From an uncultured Shewanella sp. (lineage in GTDB: Bacteria; Pseudomonadota; Gammaproteobacteria; Enterobacterales; Shewanellaceae): a stretch of DNA of 64,000 nucleotides. Where the stretch lies: positions 1-64,000 of the forward strand of contig NZ_CANMIO010000010.1 of NCBI RefSeq assembly GCF_947497935.1, given 5' to 3'. Position 1 is the stretch's first letter, and each line of letters begins with the position of its first letter. A program made the position numbers and the translations under genes. The notes under the pieces were generated by a model. That model was not told where the DNA came from, searched no databases, and saw only the letters and a program-made list of their open reading frames with translations. Of this stretch, positions 51,446-61,581 are shown piece after piece.

Positions 51446-51513
51446 TTATGGCCGCCCTCCTAGCGCGGGAGGTAACGAGTCGCTCTCTATTAACGAGACT
51501 GAATACACCGCCA

Positions 51514-52314
51514 TTAGTTAAGCCCACCATCGACGCTACATTGCAGTTCAAGTGCATTACACAACAGGATTTGGGTTTCACGCCATACCTCGTCGAAGTG
51601 AGACATGATTGGCGATAGGGTTAGCCATAAAATAAATAAACCCGCAACCATGGTGACCGGAAAACCAATAGCAAAAATATTTAACTGAGGTGACGCACGA
51701 GTCATCACACCAAAGGAGAGGTTAATCGTCAATAGCGCCACAATCGCAGAAAGTGACATTGTTAAGGCTGCGCCAAACATATAACCCACGAACTCGGTAA
51801 ATAAGCGATAACTTGCTAGGCTTAGCCCCTGCATCGATACAGGGATCGACTCGAAACTGGCAATAACCATTTTAATCAACAGAAGGTGACCATCTACCGC
51901 TAAGAAAATTACTGTGGTTAATAGCAAGAAAAAGTTACCCACGACTGGGGTCTGCTGGCCAGAGCTAGGATCGACCATTGACGCAAAACCTAGACTGGTT
52001 TGCATGCCGATGATTTGACCAGTAAGGACAAAGGTTTGCATCAATAACAAAGTCGCAAAGCCCATGGCGACACCGATAATGATCTGCTGAGCGGTAACAA
52101 ATGCGGCGCTTAAGGAGAATAAATCGATGTTTGGCATGGCAGGTAAAACTGGCGCTACAGCAGCGGTGACCGTAACCGACAGCAACAGTCTCACCCGAGT
52201 CGGAGTCGTGGTTGCACCAAAGACCGCCATCACCATAAACATGCTAGAAATTCGGGTTAAAGGCCACAGATAACCGGCAATGCCATTCATGATGGTATCG
52301 AGTAAGATCTCCAT
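51514..52314 (-). CDS. fliR: Flagellar export protein FliR
   Basis: 266 aa, six membrane helices. Conserved features are RISSMFMVMAVFGATTTPTRVRLLLSVTVTAAVAPVLP near the start, MGFATLLLMQTFVLTGQIIGMQTSLGFASMVDPSSGQQTPVVG in the middle and SPQLNIFAIGFPVTMVAGLFILWLTL at the C-terminus. It is part of the FliPQR export channel. It lies between fliQ and flhB, in the usual order fliP-fliQ-fliR-flhB. Confidence 0.96.
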   Translation of the reverse strand: MEILLDTIMNGIAGYLWPLTRISSMFMVMAVFGATTTPTRVRLLLSVTVTAAVAPVLPAMPNIDLFSLSAAFVTAQQIIIGVAMGFATLLLMQTFVLTGQIIGMQTSLGFASMVDPSSGQQTPVVGNFFLLLTTVIFLAVDGHLLLIKMVIASFESIPVSMQGLSLASYRLFTEFVGYMFGAALTMSLSAIVALLTINLSFGVMTRASPQLNIFAIGFPVTMVAGLFILWLTLSPIMSHFDEVWRETQILLCNALELQCSVDGGLN

Positions 52315-52449
52315 TTAGATCAGTCTGCTAGCGGCGAGGAAACGACTCATCGTTAAGCTATCACCCGCAAGCACATCATTTTCGACACAGGGAAGTGTAA
52401 ATCCATGTTAAAAAGCTCCAGCAATTAGTTCACCTATGACTAAAAATAA

Positions 52450-52719
52450 TTAGCCAATGACTTGAGGGATCATGTCGACCATCTGCACGAAGAAGTCCAT
52501 CATCATCTGGATCAAAAGGTGGCCCATCAACATCAGTGCTAACAAGGTAGTAAGCAAGCGTGGAAGAAAGCTCAAGGTTTGCTCGTTGATAGAGGTCGCA
52601 GCCTGAAACACTGCCACCACGAGACCTATGATAAGACCTGGCACAATAATCATCGACACGATAATGACGATAACAGCCAATGCTTCTCGAAAGATATCAA
52701 CTAGCGATTCAGGACTCAT
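52450..52719 (-). CDS. fliQ: Flagellar export protein FliQ
   Basis: 89 aa, two membrane helices (about 16-38 and 52-76): ALAVIVIIVSMIIVPGLIIGLVVAVFQAATSINEQTLSFLPRLLTTLLALM. It forms the FliPQR channel of the export apparatus. It starts 7 nt after the fliP stop; a gap of 135 nt separates it from fliR. Confidence 0.95.
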   Translation of the reverse strand: MSPESLVDIFREALAVIVIIVSMIIVPGLIIGLVVAVFQAATSINEQTLSFLPRLLTTLLALMLMGHLLIQMMMDFFVQMVDMIPQVIG

Positions 52720-52726
52720 GGCTTAC

Positions 52727-53476
52727 CTATAATCCAAAACTGTTGGCTAATGTGCCCATCACTAGGCTCCAACCATCGACTAATACAAATAGCATGATCT
52801 TAAACGGCAATGACACAATCATCGGCGATAACATCATCATACCCATGGCCATCAAGATACTGGCTACCACCAAATCTAGCACCAAAAATGGCACAAACAA
52901 CATAAAACCAATCTGGAAAGCGGTTTTAAGCTCGCTGGTGATGAATGCCGGAATGATGACTGTCATGGGTGCATCTTCTGGTTCATTGATATTTTGATAG
53001 CCAGAGATTTCGATAAAGGTATCGAGATCGGTTAAGCGCGTCTGCGCCAGCATAAAGTCTTTAAGCGGCCCCTGCCCCTTAGTAAATGCATCCTGCAGTG
53101 GCATGCCTTGCTCGATATAGGGCTGTACAGCTTGATCGTAAATTTTGTCAAATACCGGCGACATAATAAAAAATGTCATAAACATGCTGATGCCGATTAA
53201 CACCTGATTAGAAGGTGTTTGCTGCAAGCCAATTGCTTGGCGCAGAATCGATAACACCACAATAATTCGGGTAAACGAGGTTAACATGATGACCATAGCT
53301 GGGATGAAGCTTAATGCTGTCATCAACAGCAAGATCTGCATGGTGACGGAATATTGGGTCGAACCATCCGCGCCGGTCGACACTGTCACTGCTGGCAAAA
53401 TGCCATTTTCAGCAAAGGCTGCTGGCGCAGTTAATGACAGAGTCAAACCGACAATAACTAAAATCCATTTCATCAT
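52727..53476 (-). CDS. fliP: Flagellar export protein FliP
   Basis: About 250 aa from ATG 53476. Longer readings would overlap fliO and lack a good ribosome-binding site. It has an N-terminal signal-like helix ([22 protein letters not shown]), then [59 protein letters not shown] and C-terminal [43 protein letters not shown]. It is the main subunit of the FliPQR pore. Confidence 0.95.
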   Translation of the reverse strand: MMKWILVIVGLTLSLTAPAAFAENGILPAVTVSTGADGSTQYSVTMQILLLMTALSFIPAMVIMLTSFTRIIVVLSILRQAIGLQQTPSNQVLIGISMFMTFFIMSPVFDKIYDQAVQPYIEQGMPLQDAFTKGQGPLKDFMLAQTRLTDLDTFIEISGYQNINEPEDAPMTVIIPAFITSELKTAFQIGFMLFVPFLVLDLVVASILMAMGMMMLSPMIVSLPFKIMLFVLVDGWSLVMGTLANSFGL

Positions 53477-53486
53477 TGTGATGTCT

Positions 53487-53861
53487 TCATTGTGACGTCT
53501 TGGCTTGACGTAGGCGGCTAGCAAAGGACTCAGTCGACACCTCGACAGGTGTCGATAACTTATCGACTAGGCTGATCTGCTGAGATGTTACGCCCAGCAG
53601 GTATTGTTGACCATCGACTTCAATTAGCACCAGCTTCTCTTTCTGGCCTAATGGGGTCACGGCAATCGTCTTTAACACCCCTTGGCTGCTTGGCACTAAA
53701 TTAAAGCGCCTAACAAGGTAAGCGAGAAAGAAAATTAATAACAACACGACGATCAAACCGCCAACCATACTCGAAAGCGTGGCTATGCTCGTTGGTGAAG
53801 CAGGCGCTTCAGCTTGAGCAGCTACAGCACTGGCATTGGCTAAAACCAATTGAAAACTCAT
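53487..53861 (-). CDS. fliO: Flagellar export accessory protein FliO
   Basis: 124 aa with one membrane helix (about 30-50, [22 protein letters not shown]) and a small cytoplasmic domain ([37 protein letters not shown]), the FliO layout. It assists FliP assembly. It is located between fliN and fliP, as expected. Confidence 0.92.
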   Translation of the reverse strand: MSFQLVLANASAVAAQAEAPASPTSIATLSSMVGGLIVVLLLIFFLAYLVRRFNLVPSSQGVLKTIAVTPLGQKEKLVLIEVDGQQYLLGVTSQQISLVDKLSTPVEVSTESFASRLRQAKTSQ

Positions 53862-53888
53862 CTAACGTCCTCTGACATAACCTTGTTA

Positions 53889-54269
53889 TTACTTAAGCTT
53901 TTTGATGCGCTCAGTTTGGCTGATCACATCCGTTAGACGAATACCAAATTTATCATTCACCACGACCACTTCACCGTGAGCAATCAAGGTACCGTTAACC
54001 ATCACATCTAATGGCTCACCCGCAACGCGGTCAAGCTCCACCACTGAGCCTTGGTTTAACTGCAATAAGTTACGAATATTGATAAAGCTACGACCCACTT
54101 CCATAGAGATGGTGACCGGAATATCCATAATTGCATCTAACTTTGATGCTTCCTCTTCAGTCAGAGGGGATCCGTCACTGCTAAACTCATCTAATTCAAC
54201 CGCTTTGGCTTCTTCAATTGCTTGCTCTGCCATTGCTGCAGCCCAATCATCACCGCTATCTGTACTCAT
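53889..54269 (-). CDS. fliN: Flagellar motor switch protein FliN
   Basis: 126 aa. An acidic N-terminal part is followed by the SpoA domain: LDAIMDIPVTISMEVGRSFINIRNLLQLNQGSVVELDRVAGEPLDVMVNGTLIAHGEVVVVNDKFGIRLTDVIS. It forms the C-ring with FliM and binds CheY-P. Confidence 0.96.
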   Translation of the reverse strand: MSTDSGDDWAAAMAEQAIEEAKAVELDEFSSDGSPLTEEEASKLDAIMDIPVTISMEVGRSFINIRNLLQLNQGSVVELDRVAGEPLDVMVNGTLIAHGEVVVVNDKFGIRLTDVISQTERIKKLK

Positions 54270-54281
54270 TTACTCTTCACC

Positions 54282-55310
54282 TTATATCTCAGAACGTTCA
54301 CGAGCACGGCCCTTATGGGTCACGAGCTGCAACTCTGTCTTAACCGTTTCAGGTCGTGGAATTTTTTCGCAAATTTTTAATGCTAGGTTATCTTTGGCTT
54401 TACCCATCTTACAACGGTAAGTGGGTAAGTCTTCAACCTTCAAGATAATGTGTTCAGGAAGCTCTACAGGAATAACATCTCCCGCTTTAAATTCGAGTAC
54501 TTCCCTTAAAGTTAACTTGTGCTCGACTATCGTGGCATCGATCCCCACATCCACATCCATGATCTCATCACGCAGTGCCTGAGACCAACGCATGTCGGTA
54601 TCTTGGGTATCACTCTGTACACCCGCATCAAGCAGTTCACGGATAGGCTCAATCATGGAATACGGCATGGTAATATGGAAATCACCGCCACCACCATCGA
54701 CTTCGATATGGAATGAGCTCACCACAACCACTTCTGTTGGGCTAACAATATTAGCCATGGCTGGGTTAACTTCAGAATCCAGATAGTCGAACTGAACTTC
54801 CATCACTGGCGCCCAGGCTTCTTTATAGTCTTCGAAAATAATCTTTAATAACAGCTGCACAATACGACGTTCAGTCGGGGTAAATTCACGCCCCTCGATC
54901 TTGGCATGAAAACGACCATCACCACCGAAGAAGTTATCCACCAAGATAAAAACTAGGCGCGCTTCCATGGTAATTAATGCCGTGCCTTTAAGTGGACTAA
55001 AGCGCACCATGTTCAAGCTGGTCGGTACAAACAGAGTATGTACGTACTCACCAAACTTAAGCATCTGAACGCCATTAATTGACACTTCAGCGGCGCGGCG
55101 CATCATATTAAACATGCTGATCCGCAAGTGGCGAGCAAAACGCTCATTGACGATCTCAAGCGTTGGCATACGACCACGTACGATTCTGTCTTGGGACGAG
55201 AAATCATAGGAACGGGCGTCTAGCTCGTTGTCGTCAATAATGTCTTCATCAACATCATCGACTCCGTGGAGCAGCGCATCAATTTCGTCTTGGCTTAATA
55301 AATCACTCAC
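54282..55310 (-). CDS. fliM: Flagellar motor switch protein FliM
   Basis: 342 aa. The N-terminal CheY-binding peptide LLSQDEIDALLHG is followed by the middle domain (RMPTLEIVNERFARHLRISMFNMMRRAAEVSI) and the C-terminal SpoA domain. It is part of the cytoplasmic C-ring and sets the direction of rotation. It lies 69 nt after fliL and 12 nt before fliN. Confidence 0.96.
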   Translation of the reverse strand: MSDLLSQDEIDALLHGVDDVDEDIIDDNELDARSYDFSSQDRIVRGRMPTLEIVNERFARHLRISMFNMMRRAAEVSINGVQMLKFGEYVHTLFVPTSLNMVRFSPLKGTALITMEARLVFILVDNFFGGDGRFHAKIEGREFTPTERRIVQLLLKIIFEDYKEAWAPVMEVQFDYLDSEVNPAMANIVSPTEVVVVSSFHIEVDGGGGDFHITMPYSMIEPIRELLDAGVQSDTQDTDMRWSQALRDEIMDVDVGIDATIVEHKLTLREVLEFKAGDVIPVELPEHIILKVEDLPTYRCKMGKAKDNLALKICEKIPRPETVKTELQLVTHKGRARERSEI

Positions 55311-55378
55311 GATATCGCCTTTATTTAAAAATAATCGCTTTTATTGAAGCAAATAACCCTTAGTAACACTTAAGGGCG

Positions 55379-55897
55379 TTATTGCATCACAAAGCCGGTA
55401 AACAACACTTTTTCCACCACAGTACGGCCTGTTACTGGCTGCAGGGTGTTTTGCACATTACGCAGCGCTAACTGACGTAATTCGTCTTTGCCCGCCGGTG
55501 AACTTAACTTTTGAACATCCGATCCACTAAAAGTGGTCAACAACGCATCTTCAATAAGCGGGATATGTTTTCGAATCAGAGTATCGTCATCGTTACCACG
55601 TACCATCAACTGTACTTTTATCTCGACTAAGCGGGTACGACCGTTATCAGAGAGGTTAAAAAGGAAAGGCCTTGGCATCGCCGCATAATAGGCTTCCCCA
55701 GTTCTAGCCGCTTGCTCTGTAACGGGCCCTTCAGCGGTACTCCCTGACTCAGAAGTTTCGTCTGTTCCCAATAACAACCAGGTTGTGAGTGCAATGACAA
55801 TCAGTAGTACCACGCCGCCCACACCGAATATAATCAGTTTCTTTTTACTTTTTGGTTTGACGCCGTCTTCTAGCTCTAAAGCCGCTTCTTCTGCCAT
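55379..55897 (-). CDS. fliL: Flagellar basal-body-associated protein FliL
   Basis: 172 aa. A basic cytoplasmic start (GVKPKSKKKL), one membrane helix (about 23-45, IIFGVGGVVLLIVIALTTWLLL) and a periplasmic domain with PRPFLFNLSDNGRTRLVEIKVQLMVRG and the terminal VEKVLFTGFVMQ. It stabilises stators at the motor. Two short hairpins lie in the gap upstream (55913-55938 and about 55953-55972). Confidence 0.94.
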   Translation of the reverse strand: MAEEAALELEDGVKPKSKKKLIIFGVGGVVLLIVIALTTWLLLGTDETSESGSTAEGPVTEQAARTGEAYYAAMPRPFLFNLSDNGRTRLVEIKVQLMVRGNDDDTLIRKHIPLIEDALLTTFSGSDVQKLSSPAGKDELRQLALRNVQNTLQPVTGRTVVEKVLFTGFVMQ

Positions 55898-55912
55898 GTG
55901 TCTTCCCTAGTT

Positions 55913-55938
55913 AGAGTGCTAAATAAGCTCAGCACTCT
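55913..55938. repeat. Hairpin in the fliK-fliL gap
   Basis: AGAGTGCT and AGCACTCT pair across a 10-nt loop. A second short stem (GTGCAC with GTGCAC) follows at about 55954-55973. Neither has a T tract on the transcribed (minus) strand, so they may be RNA-processing or stability signals between fliK and fliL. Confidence 0.6.
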
Positions 55939-55986
55939 TTATCAATATTCCGGTGCACTTTATTCTGTGCACTATAGGTTACCTGC

Positions 55987-57558
55987 TTATGCATAATAAT
56001 CTATACCTGAAGCCGAACTTGTTGATAGATTTGACCTTGTTAGCATCTCTTCTGCCGAAATTTCATCCGTTTCAGCCCCAGTTCTGCCATTACCAGCGCC
56101 AGAGCCCTGCTCACCTTGGCCGGTTCCACCGTCACCTTGAGATACTTGCCCGTCGGTAAGCTGCATACCTTGTTCGGCTAACATTTCACGTAATCTTGGC
56201 ATCGCTTGCTCAACGAGCTCGCGAGTTTGATGCTGACTCACCTGAAATTGCACCTGTGTGGTATCACCTTGAACCTGGATCCGCACCATCATCTGGCCTA
56301 ACTCAGGTGGGTCTAAGCGAATTTCGGCCTGCTGAATGCCGTTACTGACCATGGTTATTAGCTGCTGATTCATAACAGGTGAGAAACGCTGGATCATCTG
56401 CTGCATTTGCGGCGTCTGTTCACTAGCTTGTTTTAGCGACAAATTGAACTGAGGCAAGTCCGGGCGATTTGTTGCCGATTGTTGCTGTAGAGCTTGACTC
56501 TGCATACCCGCAAAGGATTTCAGCTCAGAATTGCCTTCTTCACTCACACCCGCGAGGTTTGCCTCGAGTCCGGCTTGAACTGCCGTGGTACGAACCGATA
56601 GCTCTGCGCCCTTTAGCTGCTCTACCGAGGTCGCTGTGCTACTGGTTATAGTAGTTGTATTGGCGGAATTCGCGCTTTCGCCATTTAGAGCAGATTTTGC
56701 TGGTTCACTGCCCCCATCATTCGCCGCTACTTGCCCTGAAACCTCTTTACCGAAAATGTCGCGCCCAGTATTAGTGCCCTTTACATCAGTGGTATTAAGC
56801 CCCTTAGCATCAGTCGCTGCGTTACCCACAAGGGTTTTATCGGCTGTCGATGCGATCTCATCTTTGGTCACGTTAGCACTCGTTGCAGCTGAGTTCAGCT
56901 GTAGCGAAGATATCGCAGCAAACTCTGGCTTTAAAGCACCATTAGCATCAAGCATTTGCCCTTGCTGCAGCAGAGTTTTAAGTTCTGAAGATGAGAGCTG
57001 ACTCAGCTCTTGCTCAGATAGGCCTGTTTGTTGGCTAAGTGTAAGCAGCGCTTCATCAGACAGCTCGCTAGCGGTTAAATCATCACTATTCAATTCTTGT
57101 TCAATAGACTCAGTTCCTATCGACTCAGGAGATAACGGCAAATTTTCGCCGTTAACGGCAAGCTGTGAGTCACCGCCAAAATTGTTAGCTAAATGAATCT
57201 GTGCAAACACCTGACTGACATCGTCTGAACCTTCATCATCAGAGCTTTGGGGAGCAGAACTTTGAACAGTCTGCTCTTGATCTTGATTAGCGCCTAAGGA
57301 GTCGGTGTTTCCTTTCTCTTGACTGTCGGCTAACTCGCCTTTATTAGACGCCTGCTCACTAGTCGATTGAGCTTCTGTAGTTTGCTTGGCATTTAACTCA
57401 GCCTGTTTATCACGAGCCTGACTCGCCGCCTTTTCTAGTGCGGCAGAAAAACTATCCCCTTCGGGATTAGTCTTAGGTTCAGTGGACTGACTCTGACGAT
57501 CAGCAACCTTTCTATTCGAGTCAGGGCTACTGAGTAAAACATTGGTCACCTGCTGCAT
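55987..57558 (-). CDS. fliK: Flagellar hook-length control protein FliK
   Basis: 523 aa from ATG 57558, with GGAG 5 nt upstream; an upstream GTG is rejected. A long S/Q/E-rich, low-complexity N-terminal ruler region leads to the C-terminal Flg_hook domain (about 380-480): QMIQRFSPVMNQQLITMVSNGIQQAEIRLDPPELGQMMVRIQVQGDTTQVQFQVSQHQTRELVEQAMPRLREML. It measures hook length and switches FlhB specificity. A sigma-54 promoter sequence is 88 nt upstream. Confidence 0.94.
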   Translation of the reverse strand: MQQVTNVLLSSPDSNRKVADRQSQSTEPKTNPEGDSFSAALEKAASQARDKQAELNAKQTTEAQSTSEQASNKGELADSQEKGNTDSLGANQDQEQTVQSSAPQSSDDEGSDDVSQVFAQIHLANNFGGDSQLAVNGENLPLSPESIGTESIEQELNSDDLTASELSDEALLTLSQQTGLSEQELSQLSSSELKTLLQQGQMLDANGALKPEFAAISSLQLNSAATSANVTKDEIASTADKTLVGNAATDAKGLNTTDVKGTNTGRDIFGKEVSGQVAANDGGSEPAKSALNGESANSANTTTITSSTATSVEQLKGAELSVRTTAVQAGLEANLAGVSEEGNSELKSFAGMQSQALQQQSATNRPDLPQFNLSLKQASEQTPQMQQMIQRFSPVMNQQLITMVSNGIQQAEIRLDPPELGQMMVRIQVQGDTTQVQFQVSQHQTRELVEQAMPRLREMLAEQGMQLTDGQVSQGDGGTGQGEQGSGAGNGRTGAETDEISAEEMLTRSNLSTSSASGIDYYA

Positions 57559-57645
57559 TCCATCTCCATTCACTCATCAATAAACACTCGGCAACCCAAC
57601 CGAATGTCAAAATACCGCTAAATTTGGCCAATCAAGAATAAATAA

Positions 57646-57661
57646 AGCAATAATGATGCCA
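57646..57661 (-). promoter_or_regulatory. Sigma-54 promoter upstream of fliK
   Basis: The minus strand reads TGGCATCATTATTGCT: TGGCA and TTGCT with GG-N10-GC spacing. It lies between fliJ and fliK, 88 nt before the fliK start, where the gene order has a 225-nt gap. It should start the fliK-fliL-M-N-O-P-Q-R-flhB transcript. Confidence 0.85.
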
Positions 57662-57783
57662 AAAGTAGTCGTATTTAAAACCTTGGGTTCTAGCAAGGAA
57701 GGGGCTTGATAATCTATGGGGATAATTAAAAGAGGTTAAAAATTAAGTTGTTAAATTAGTTTAAGGTTCAAGTAAATAACCGA

Positions 57784-58230
57784 TTATCGCTGCCTTTTAC
57801 GATAAAACTGCTGTGAGGCAAACTCGTCAACCATCTTCTGCTCGGCACGTAATTCCGCCAGTTGTGCCTTTTGCGCTTTATTGGCTAAGAGCAACTCGAC
57901 CGCTTTACGCTTCTGCTGCTTCTCTTGCCAATGCACTTGCCTGTGCTGACGTTGATTATCGGCATCTTGCACCGCATTGACCTGCTGTACAATCGCCGCA
58001 TCGATTTGGCGCACAAATTGATGAAACTGATGATAGTGGCTGGCGCTAATCGTTTGTCCCTGCTGTTGCTCCATCTGCTTCATATAATCGAGGCGATAGT
58101 TTTGCAGGGCCTCTAACTGGTTTTGCCGTCTTTGCAACTCAAGCTGCGCTGAACGAAGTTGTAACGACGCCTGCTCTTCTGCGTCTTCGGCAAGCTTTAG
58201 CACCATCAATAAGGGCTCGGTTCTAGCCAT
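57784..58230 (-). CDS. fliJ: Flagellar export chaperone FliJ
   Basis: 148 aa, almost entirely coiled coil and rich in Q/R (LQRRQNQLEALQNYRLDYMKQMEQQQGQ). It activates the FliI ATPase and escorts export chaperones. It lies 39 nt downstream of fliI. Confidence 0.93.
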   Translation of the reverse strand: MARTEPLLMVLKLAEDAEEQASLQLRSAQLELQRRQNQLEALQNYRLDYMKQMEQQQGQTISASHYHQFHQFVRQIDAAIVQQVNAVQDADNQRQHRQVHWQEKQQKRKAVELLLANKAQKAQLAELRAEQKMVDEFASQQFYRKRQR

Positions 58231-58269
58231 GATTCGCGATCTCGTTATTTAGCACTACGTAAAAATTGA

Positions 58270-59610
58270 TTAGGCTTGGCATTGGGCCCCTAATTGACTC
58301 AACATCAAGGTGCTGCTGTCAAAGGTAACGGAGTCTTTCATCGTTTGCCTTAAAAAGGCGTTCATAGCCGGCTGTAATCGAATCGCATTGTCGATGCGCG
58401 GATCGCTGCCTTGGCTATAGGCACCAATGGAGATCAAGTCTTTATTTTGCTGGTAAAGCGAGTATACCTGTTTCACTTTGCGCATGGCTTCTAGATGTTC
58501 AGGAGTTATCACCATAGGCGCAACACGACTGATCGAGGCTTCGATATCGATGGCAGGATAGTGGCCAGAGTCGGCAAGGCTTCGTGACAGCACGATATGA
58601 CCATCGAGGATCGCCCTTGAGGCGTCGGCGATGGGATCTTGCAAGTCATCCCCCTCGGTTAATACGGTATAAAACGCAGTAATGGAACCTTGCTTTCCAC
58701 CACCATTACCAGCTCGCTCGACCAACTTAGGCAGCTTGGCAAACACCGATGGTGGATAACCTTTAGTCGCCGGCGGCTCACCGACGGCCAAGGCTATTTC
58801 ACGCTGCGCCTGGGCATAGCGAGTTAAGCTATCCATGAGCAGTAGCACGTTATAACCCAAGTCTCGAAAATACTCGGCAATACGAGTCGACGTTTCACAG
58901 GCGCGAAGACGCATCAGGGGGGAAGTATCGGCAGGCGCTGCGACCACGACAGATCGCGCTCGCCCTTCTGGCCCTAAAATCTCTTCGATAAACTCTTTCA
59001 CTTCTCGGCCACGCTCACCAACAAGCCCCACAACAATAATGTCGGCCGTGGTGCCTCTAGTCATCATGCCCAGTAGCACACTCTTACCTACGCCCGAGCC
59101 TGCGAATAATCCCATACGCTGGCCCTTACCTACGGTGAGCATAGAATTGATGGCTCTCACGCCAACATCTAAAGGCTCACTGATGGCGCGTCTTGCAAGG
59201 GGGTTAATAGCAGGAGCATGACTTGAAGCTTTCTGATCTGTCTTTAAATTGCCTAAGCCATCGATAGGTAAACCACTGCCGTCGAGTACCCGACCAAGGA
59301 GTGATAAACCCACATTTAAACCAGATTGTTCACCTAACGGCGTCACTTTAGCGCCAGGGAGTACACCGCGCAGTTCTTCAATAGGCATGAGATAGAGCAG
59401 CTGATCATCAAAGCCGATAACCTCGGCAATCAGATCGCCAGACATGGTCTCGATGGCGCACAAGCTACCAACTGCTGCCCGGCAACCGGTTGCTTCTAAG
59501 GTTAAGCCCACCACTCGCACTAGTTGACCACTTGCCTCAACCAGAAATGGGTGCACTTTTTGCTGATGTTGAGCCAGCTTATTACGGAGTTGGTGCTGAC
59601 GGGTCGGCAT
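58270..59610 (-). CDS. fliI: Flagellum-specific export ATPase FliI
   Basis: 446 aa from ATG 59610 (GAAGG 5 nt upstream); a GTG two codons earlier is the alternative. F1-type ATPase core: Walker [12 protein letters not shown] (about 167-177), [16 protein letters not shown], Walker [41 protein letters not shown]. It energises substrate unloading at the export gate. The start lies inside the 3' end of fliH. Confidence 0.96.
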   Translation of the reverse strand: MPTRQHQLRNKLAQHQQKVHPFLVEASGQLVRVVGLTLEATGCRAAVGSLCAIETMSGDLIAEVIGFDDQLLYLMPIEELRGVLPGAKVTPLGEQSGLNVGLSLLGRVLDGSGLPIDGLGNLKTDQKASSHAPAINPLARRAISEPLDVGVRAINSMLTVGKGQRMGLFAGSGVGKSVLLGMMTRGTTADIIVVGLVGERGREVKEFIEEILGPEGRARSVVVAAPADTSPLMRLRACETSTRIAEYFRDLGYNVLLLMDSLTRYAQAQREIALAVGEPPATKGYPPSVFAKLPKLVERAGNGGGKQGSITAFYTVLTEGDDLQDPIADASRAILDGHIVLSRSLADSGHYPAIDIEASISRVAPMVITPEHLEAMRKVKQVYSLYQQNKDLISIGAYSQGSDPRIDNAIRLQPAMNAFLRQTMKDSVTFDSSTLMLSQLGAQCQA

Positions 59611-60532
59611 GCTCACCTTCGTTTGTATTTAAAGAAGCTGTGGCTTGTTGATTATCGACTGCGTTATCGGTTGCTTCTATCTCTGCAGCACCTTGATTAA
59701 CTAGAGCCTGTCTTTGTGCGAGTAGCGCGTCTTCTTGCTGCTCTTTTAGCTGCAATAGATCTTGCTGATGCTTATCTAATTCTAAGAAAACGCTCTGAAT
59801 GCGGGTCTCAACAGTCATATCGATATGGCTGCGGCCGCTGTTGATGATGCAGTCACCCGCGGTTAAGCTCGGATCGGCTTCGATTTCCCAGCGGTTTCGT
59901 TCTAGCTGAGAGTGAGAGTAGAGCTCGGAGATCAGCATCTCATCACTCGGCGTGACCCGAATATTGACCTTTTGCTCTTTTATCGGCAATGAGTCAACGC
60001 CCTGACGCAGCGCCGCTAAAATATGCTCGGGATGAGTTTTTAGCTCATGACCAATAACAGCCTTTGCCAATACCGTTGAGGTATTAAGCAGCTCTTTTTC
60101 AATTTCGGTATCTAAAATAGATAAAGGCGCCTCAAACTGACTCAACAGGCTTTCGAAACGTTGCAGCATCTCAGATGCCGCTTGTAACCCCTCTTGATAA
60201 CCTTGCTGCTGACCTTGAGAAAAGCCCTCGGAGTGTCCCTGTTCAAGCCCCTCTAAGCGGCCTTTTTCTAAGCCTTCGCTATGCCCTTTCTCTTGCCCTT
60301 CGGCAAAGCCTTCTTGCTCTGCATGAGCGCGAATATCTTCAATCTCGCTTAAGGTCGGCGGCAGTATAGACTCAACTTCGGCTAGCTCCTCGGCCGGCAG
60401 TTGCAAGCTGTGACGACCGAACATATTCAGTGAAGAGGGAGCCTGCTCTTTGCGGATCTCCGGCAGCTCCCAGTGTTCAAATTCACCACTAGTATTGATG
60501 CTGGCGCCTTGAGGCTTTTTAGGTTCAGTCAT
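59582..60532 (-). CDS. fliH: Flagellar assembly protein FliH
   Basis: 316 aa. The central part carries a run of glycine-spaced heptad-like repeats ([27 protein letters not shown] and onward to about residue 115), the GxxxG-repeat helix typical of FliH. The C-terminal FliH/YscL domain follows ([57 protein letters not shown]). It holds FliI and links it to the C-ring. The stop shares its final base with the fliG stop boundary, so the genes are contiguous. Confidence 0.94.
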   Translation of the reverse strand: MTEPKKPQGASINTSGEFEHWELPEIRKEQAPSSLNMFGRHSLQLPAEELAEVESILPPTLSEIEDIRAHAEQEGFAEGQEKGHSEGLEKGRLEGLEQGHSEGFSQGQQQGYQEGLQAASEMLQRFESLLSQFEAPLSILDTEIEKELLNTSTVLAKAVIGHELKTHPEHILAALRQGVDSLPIKEQKVNIRVTPSDEMLISELYSHSQLERNRWEIEADPSLTAGDCIINSGRSHIDMTVETRIQSVFLELDKHQQDLLQLKEQQEDALLAQRQALVNQGAAEIEATDNAVDNQQATASLNTNEGEHADPSAPTP

Positions 60533-61581
60533 TATAGAAACTCTTCACCGCCTCCACCGCCAAGCATGATCTCTCCGCTGTCACTCAAGCGACGTGCAAT
60601 AGATAAGATCTCTTTCTGAGCGACTTCAACTTCACTAATTCTAATTGGGCCCATGGCTTCTAAATCATCTCTAAGCAACTCTGCTGCACGCTTAGACATA
60701 TTGCTGAGTAGCTTCTCTTTGAGCTGATCATCCGCACCTTTCAGTGCCTTCATCAATACATCTTGCTGCACTTCACGCAGTAGAACCTGTATGCCCATAT
60801 CATCAACCTCACTGAGGTTCTCAAATACAAACATCAAGTCTTGGATCTGTTGCGCCATTTCTTCGTCAGATTCGCGCATTGTCTCCATCAAGTGACTCTC
60901 AACCCCAGTATCAAGGTAGTTCATGATATTTGCCGCGGCTTTTAAGCCACCCATCTTAGCGGCCTGTGCACCACCTTGACCAGCAAACTGTTTCTCCATG
61001 ATATCGTTAAGTTCTTGCAATGCCGCAGGCTGCACCTCTTCAAGGTTAGCAATTCGCATCATCAGGTCTAAACGAGTATTTTCAGGGAACTGGCCAAAAA
61101 TCTCTGCCGCCTGATCCGGCTCAAGGTAAGACAGTACGATAGTTTGAATCTGAGGATGTTCGTTTTGAATAATCGTCGCGACCTGACGAGCGTCCATCCA
61201 CTTAAGTGAATCTAGGCCTTTGGCGCCGCCACCCATGATGATCTGCTCAATCAGGTTACCCGCTTTGTCTTCGCCTAATGCCGCCGTTAGGGCTTTACGA
61301 ACAAACTCTTCGCTGTTAAAACCAATAGAAGAGTATTTTTGAATTTCATCAAGAAACAGCTTGTGAACGCCAATGACTTTCTCTTGTCCAAAGTCTTGCA
61401 TCGCCGCCATCGCCATACCCACTTTCTGCACCTGCTTAGGCTCAAGGTGCTTTAGGATAGACGCAGCATCACTCTCACTCAGGCTTAATAACAAAATTGC
61501 GGTTTTCTCGATGCCACTTAAATCACTTGTCTTTAAGGCCGCAGCTTCAGGCTTAACTTCTACATTGGTATTATTTGTCAT
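60532..61581 (-). CDS. fliG: Flagellar motor switch protein FliG
   Basis: 349 aa from ATG 61581, which overlaps the fliF stop by 11 nt. N-terminal FliF-binding domain (LSGIEKTAILLLSLSESDAASILKHLEPKQVQKVG), middle EHPQ motif (IIQNEHPQIQTIVLSYLEPDQAAEI) and the C-terminal torque helix (MSKRAAELLRDDLEAMGPIRISEVEVAQKEI) with charged residues that meet the stator. It ends in a glycine-rich tail (GGGGGEEFL). Confidence 0.96.
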   Translation of the reverse strand: MTNNTNVEVKPEAAALKTSDLSGIEKTAILLLSLSESDAASILKHLEPKQVQKVGMAMAAMQDFGQEKVIGVHKLFLDEIQKYSSIGFNSEEFVRKALTAALGEDKAGNLIEQIIMGGGAKGLDSLKWMDARQVATIIQNEHPQIQTIVLSYLEPDQAAEIFGQFPENTRLDLMMRIANLEEVQPAALQELNDIMEKQFAGQGGAQAAKMGGLKAAANIMNYLDTGVESHLMETMRESDEEMAQQIQDLMFVFENLSEVDDMGIQVLLREVQQDVLMKALKGADDQLKEKLLSNMSKRAAELLRDDLEAMGPIRISEVEVAQKEILSIARRLSDSGEIMLGGGGGEEFL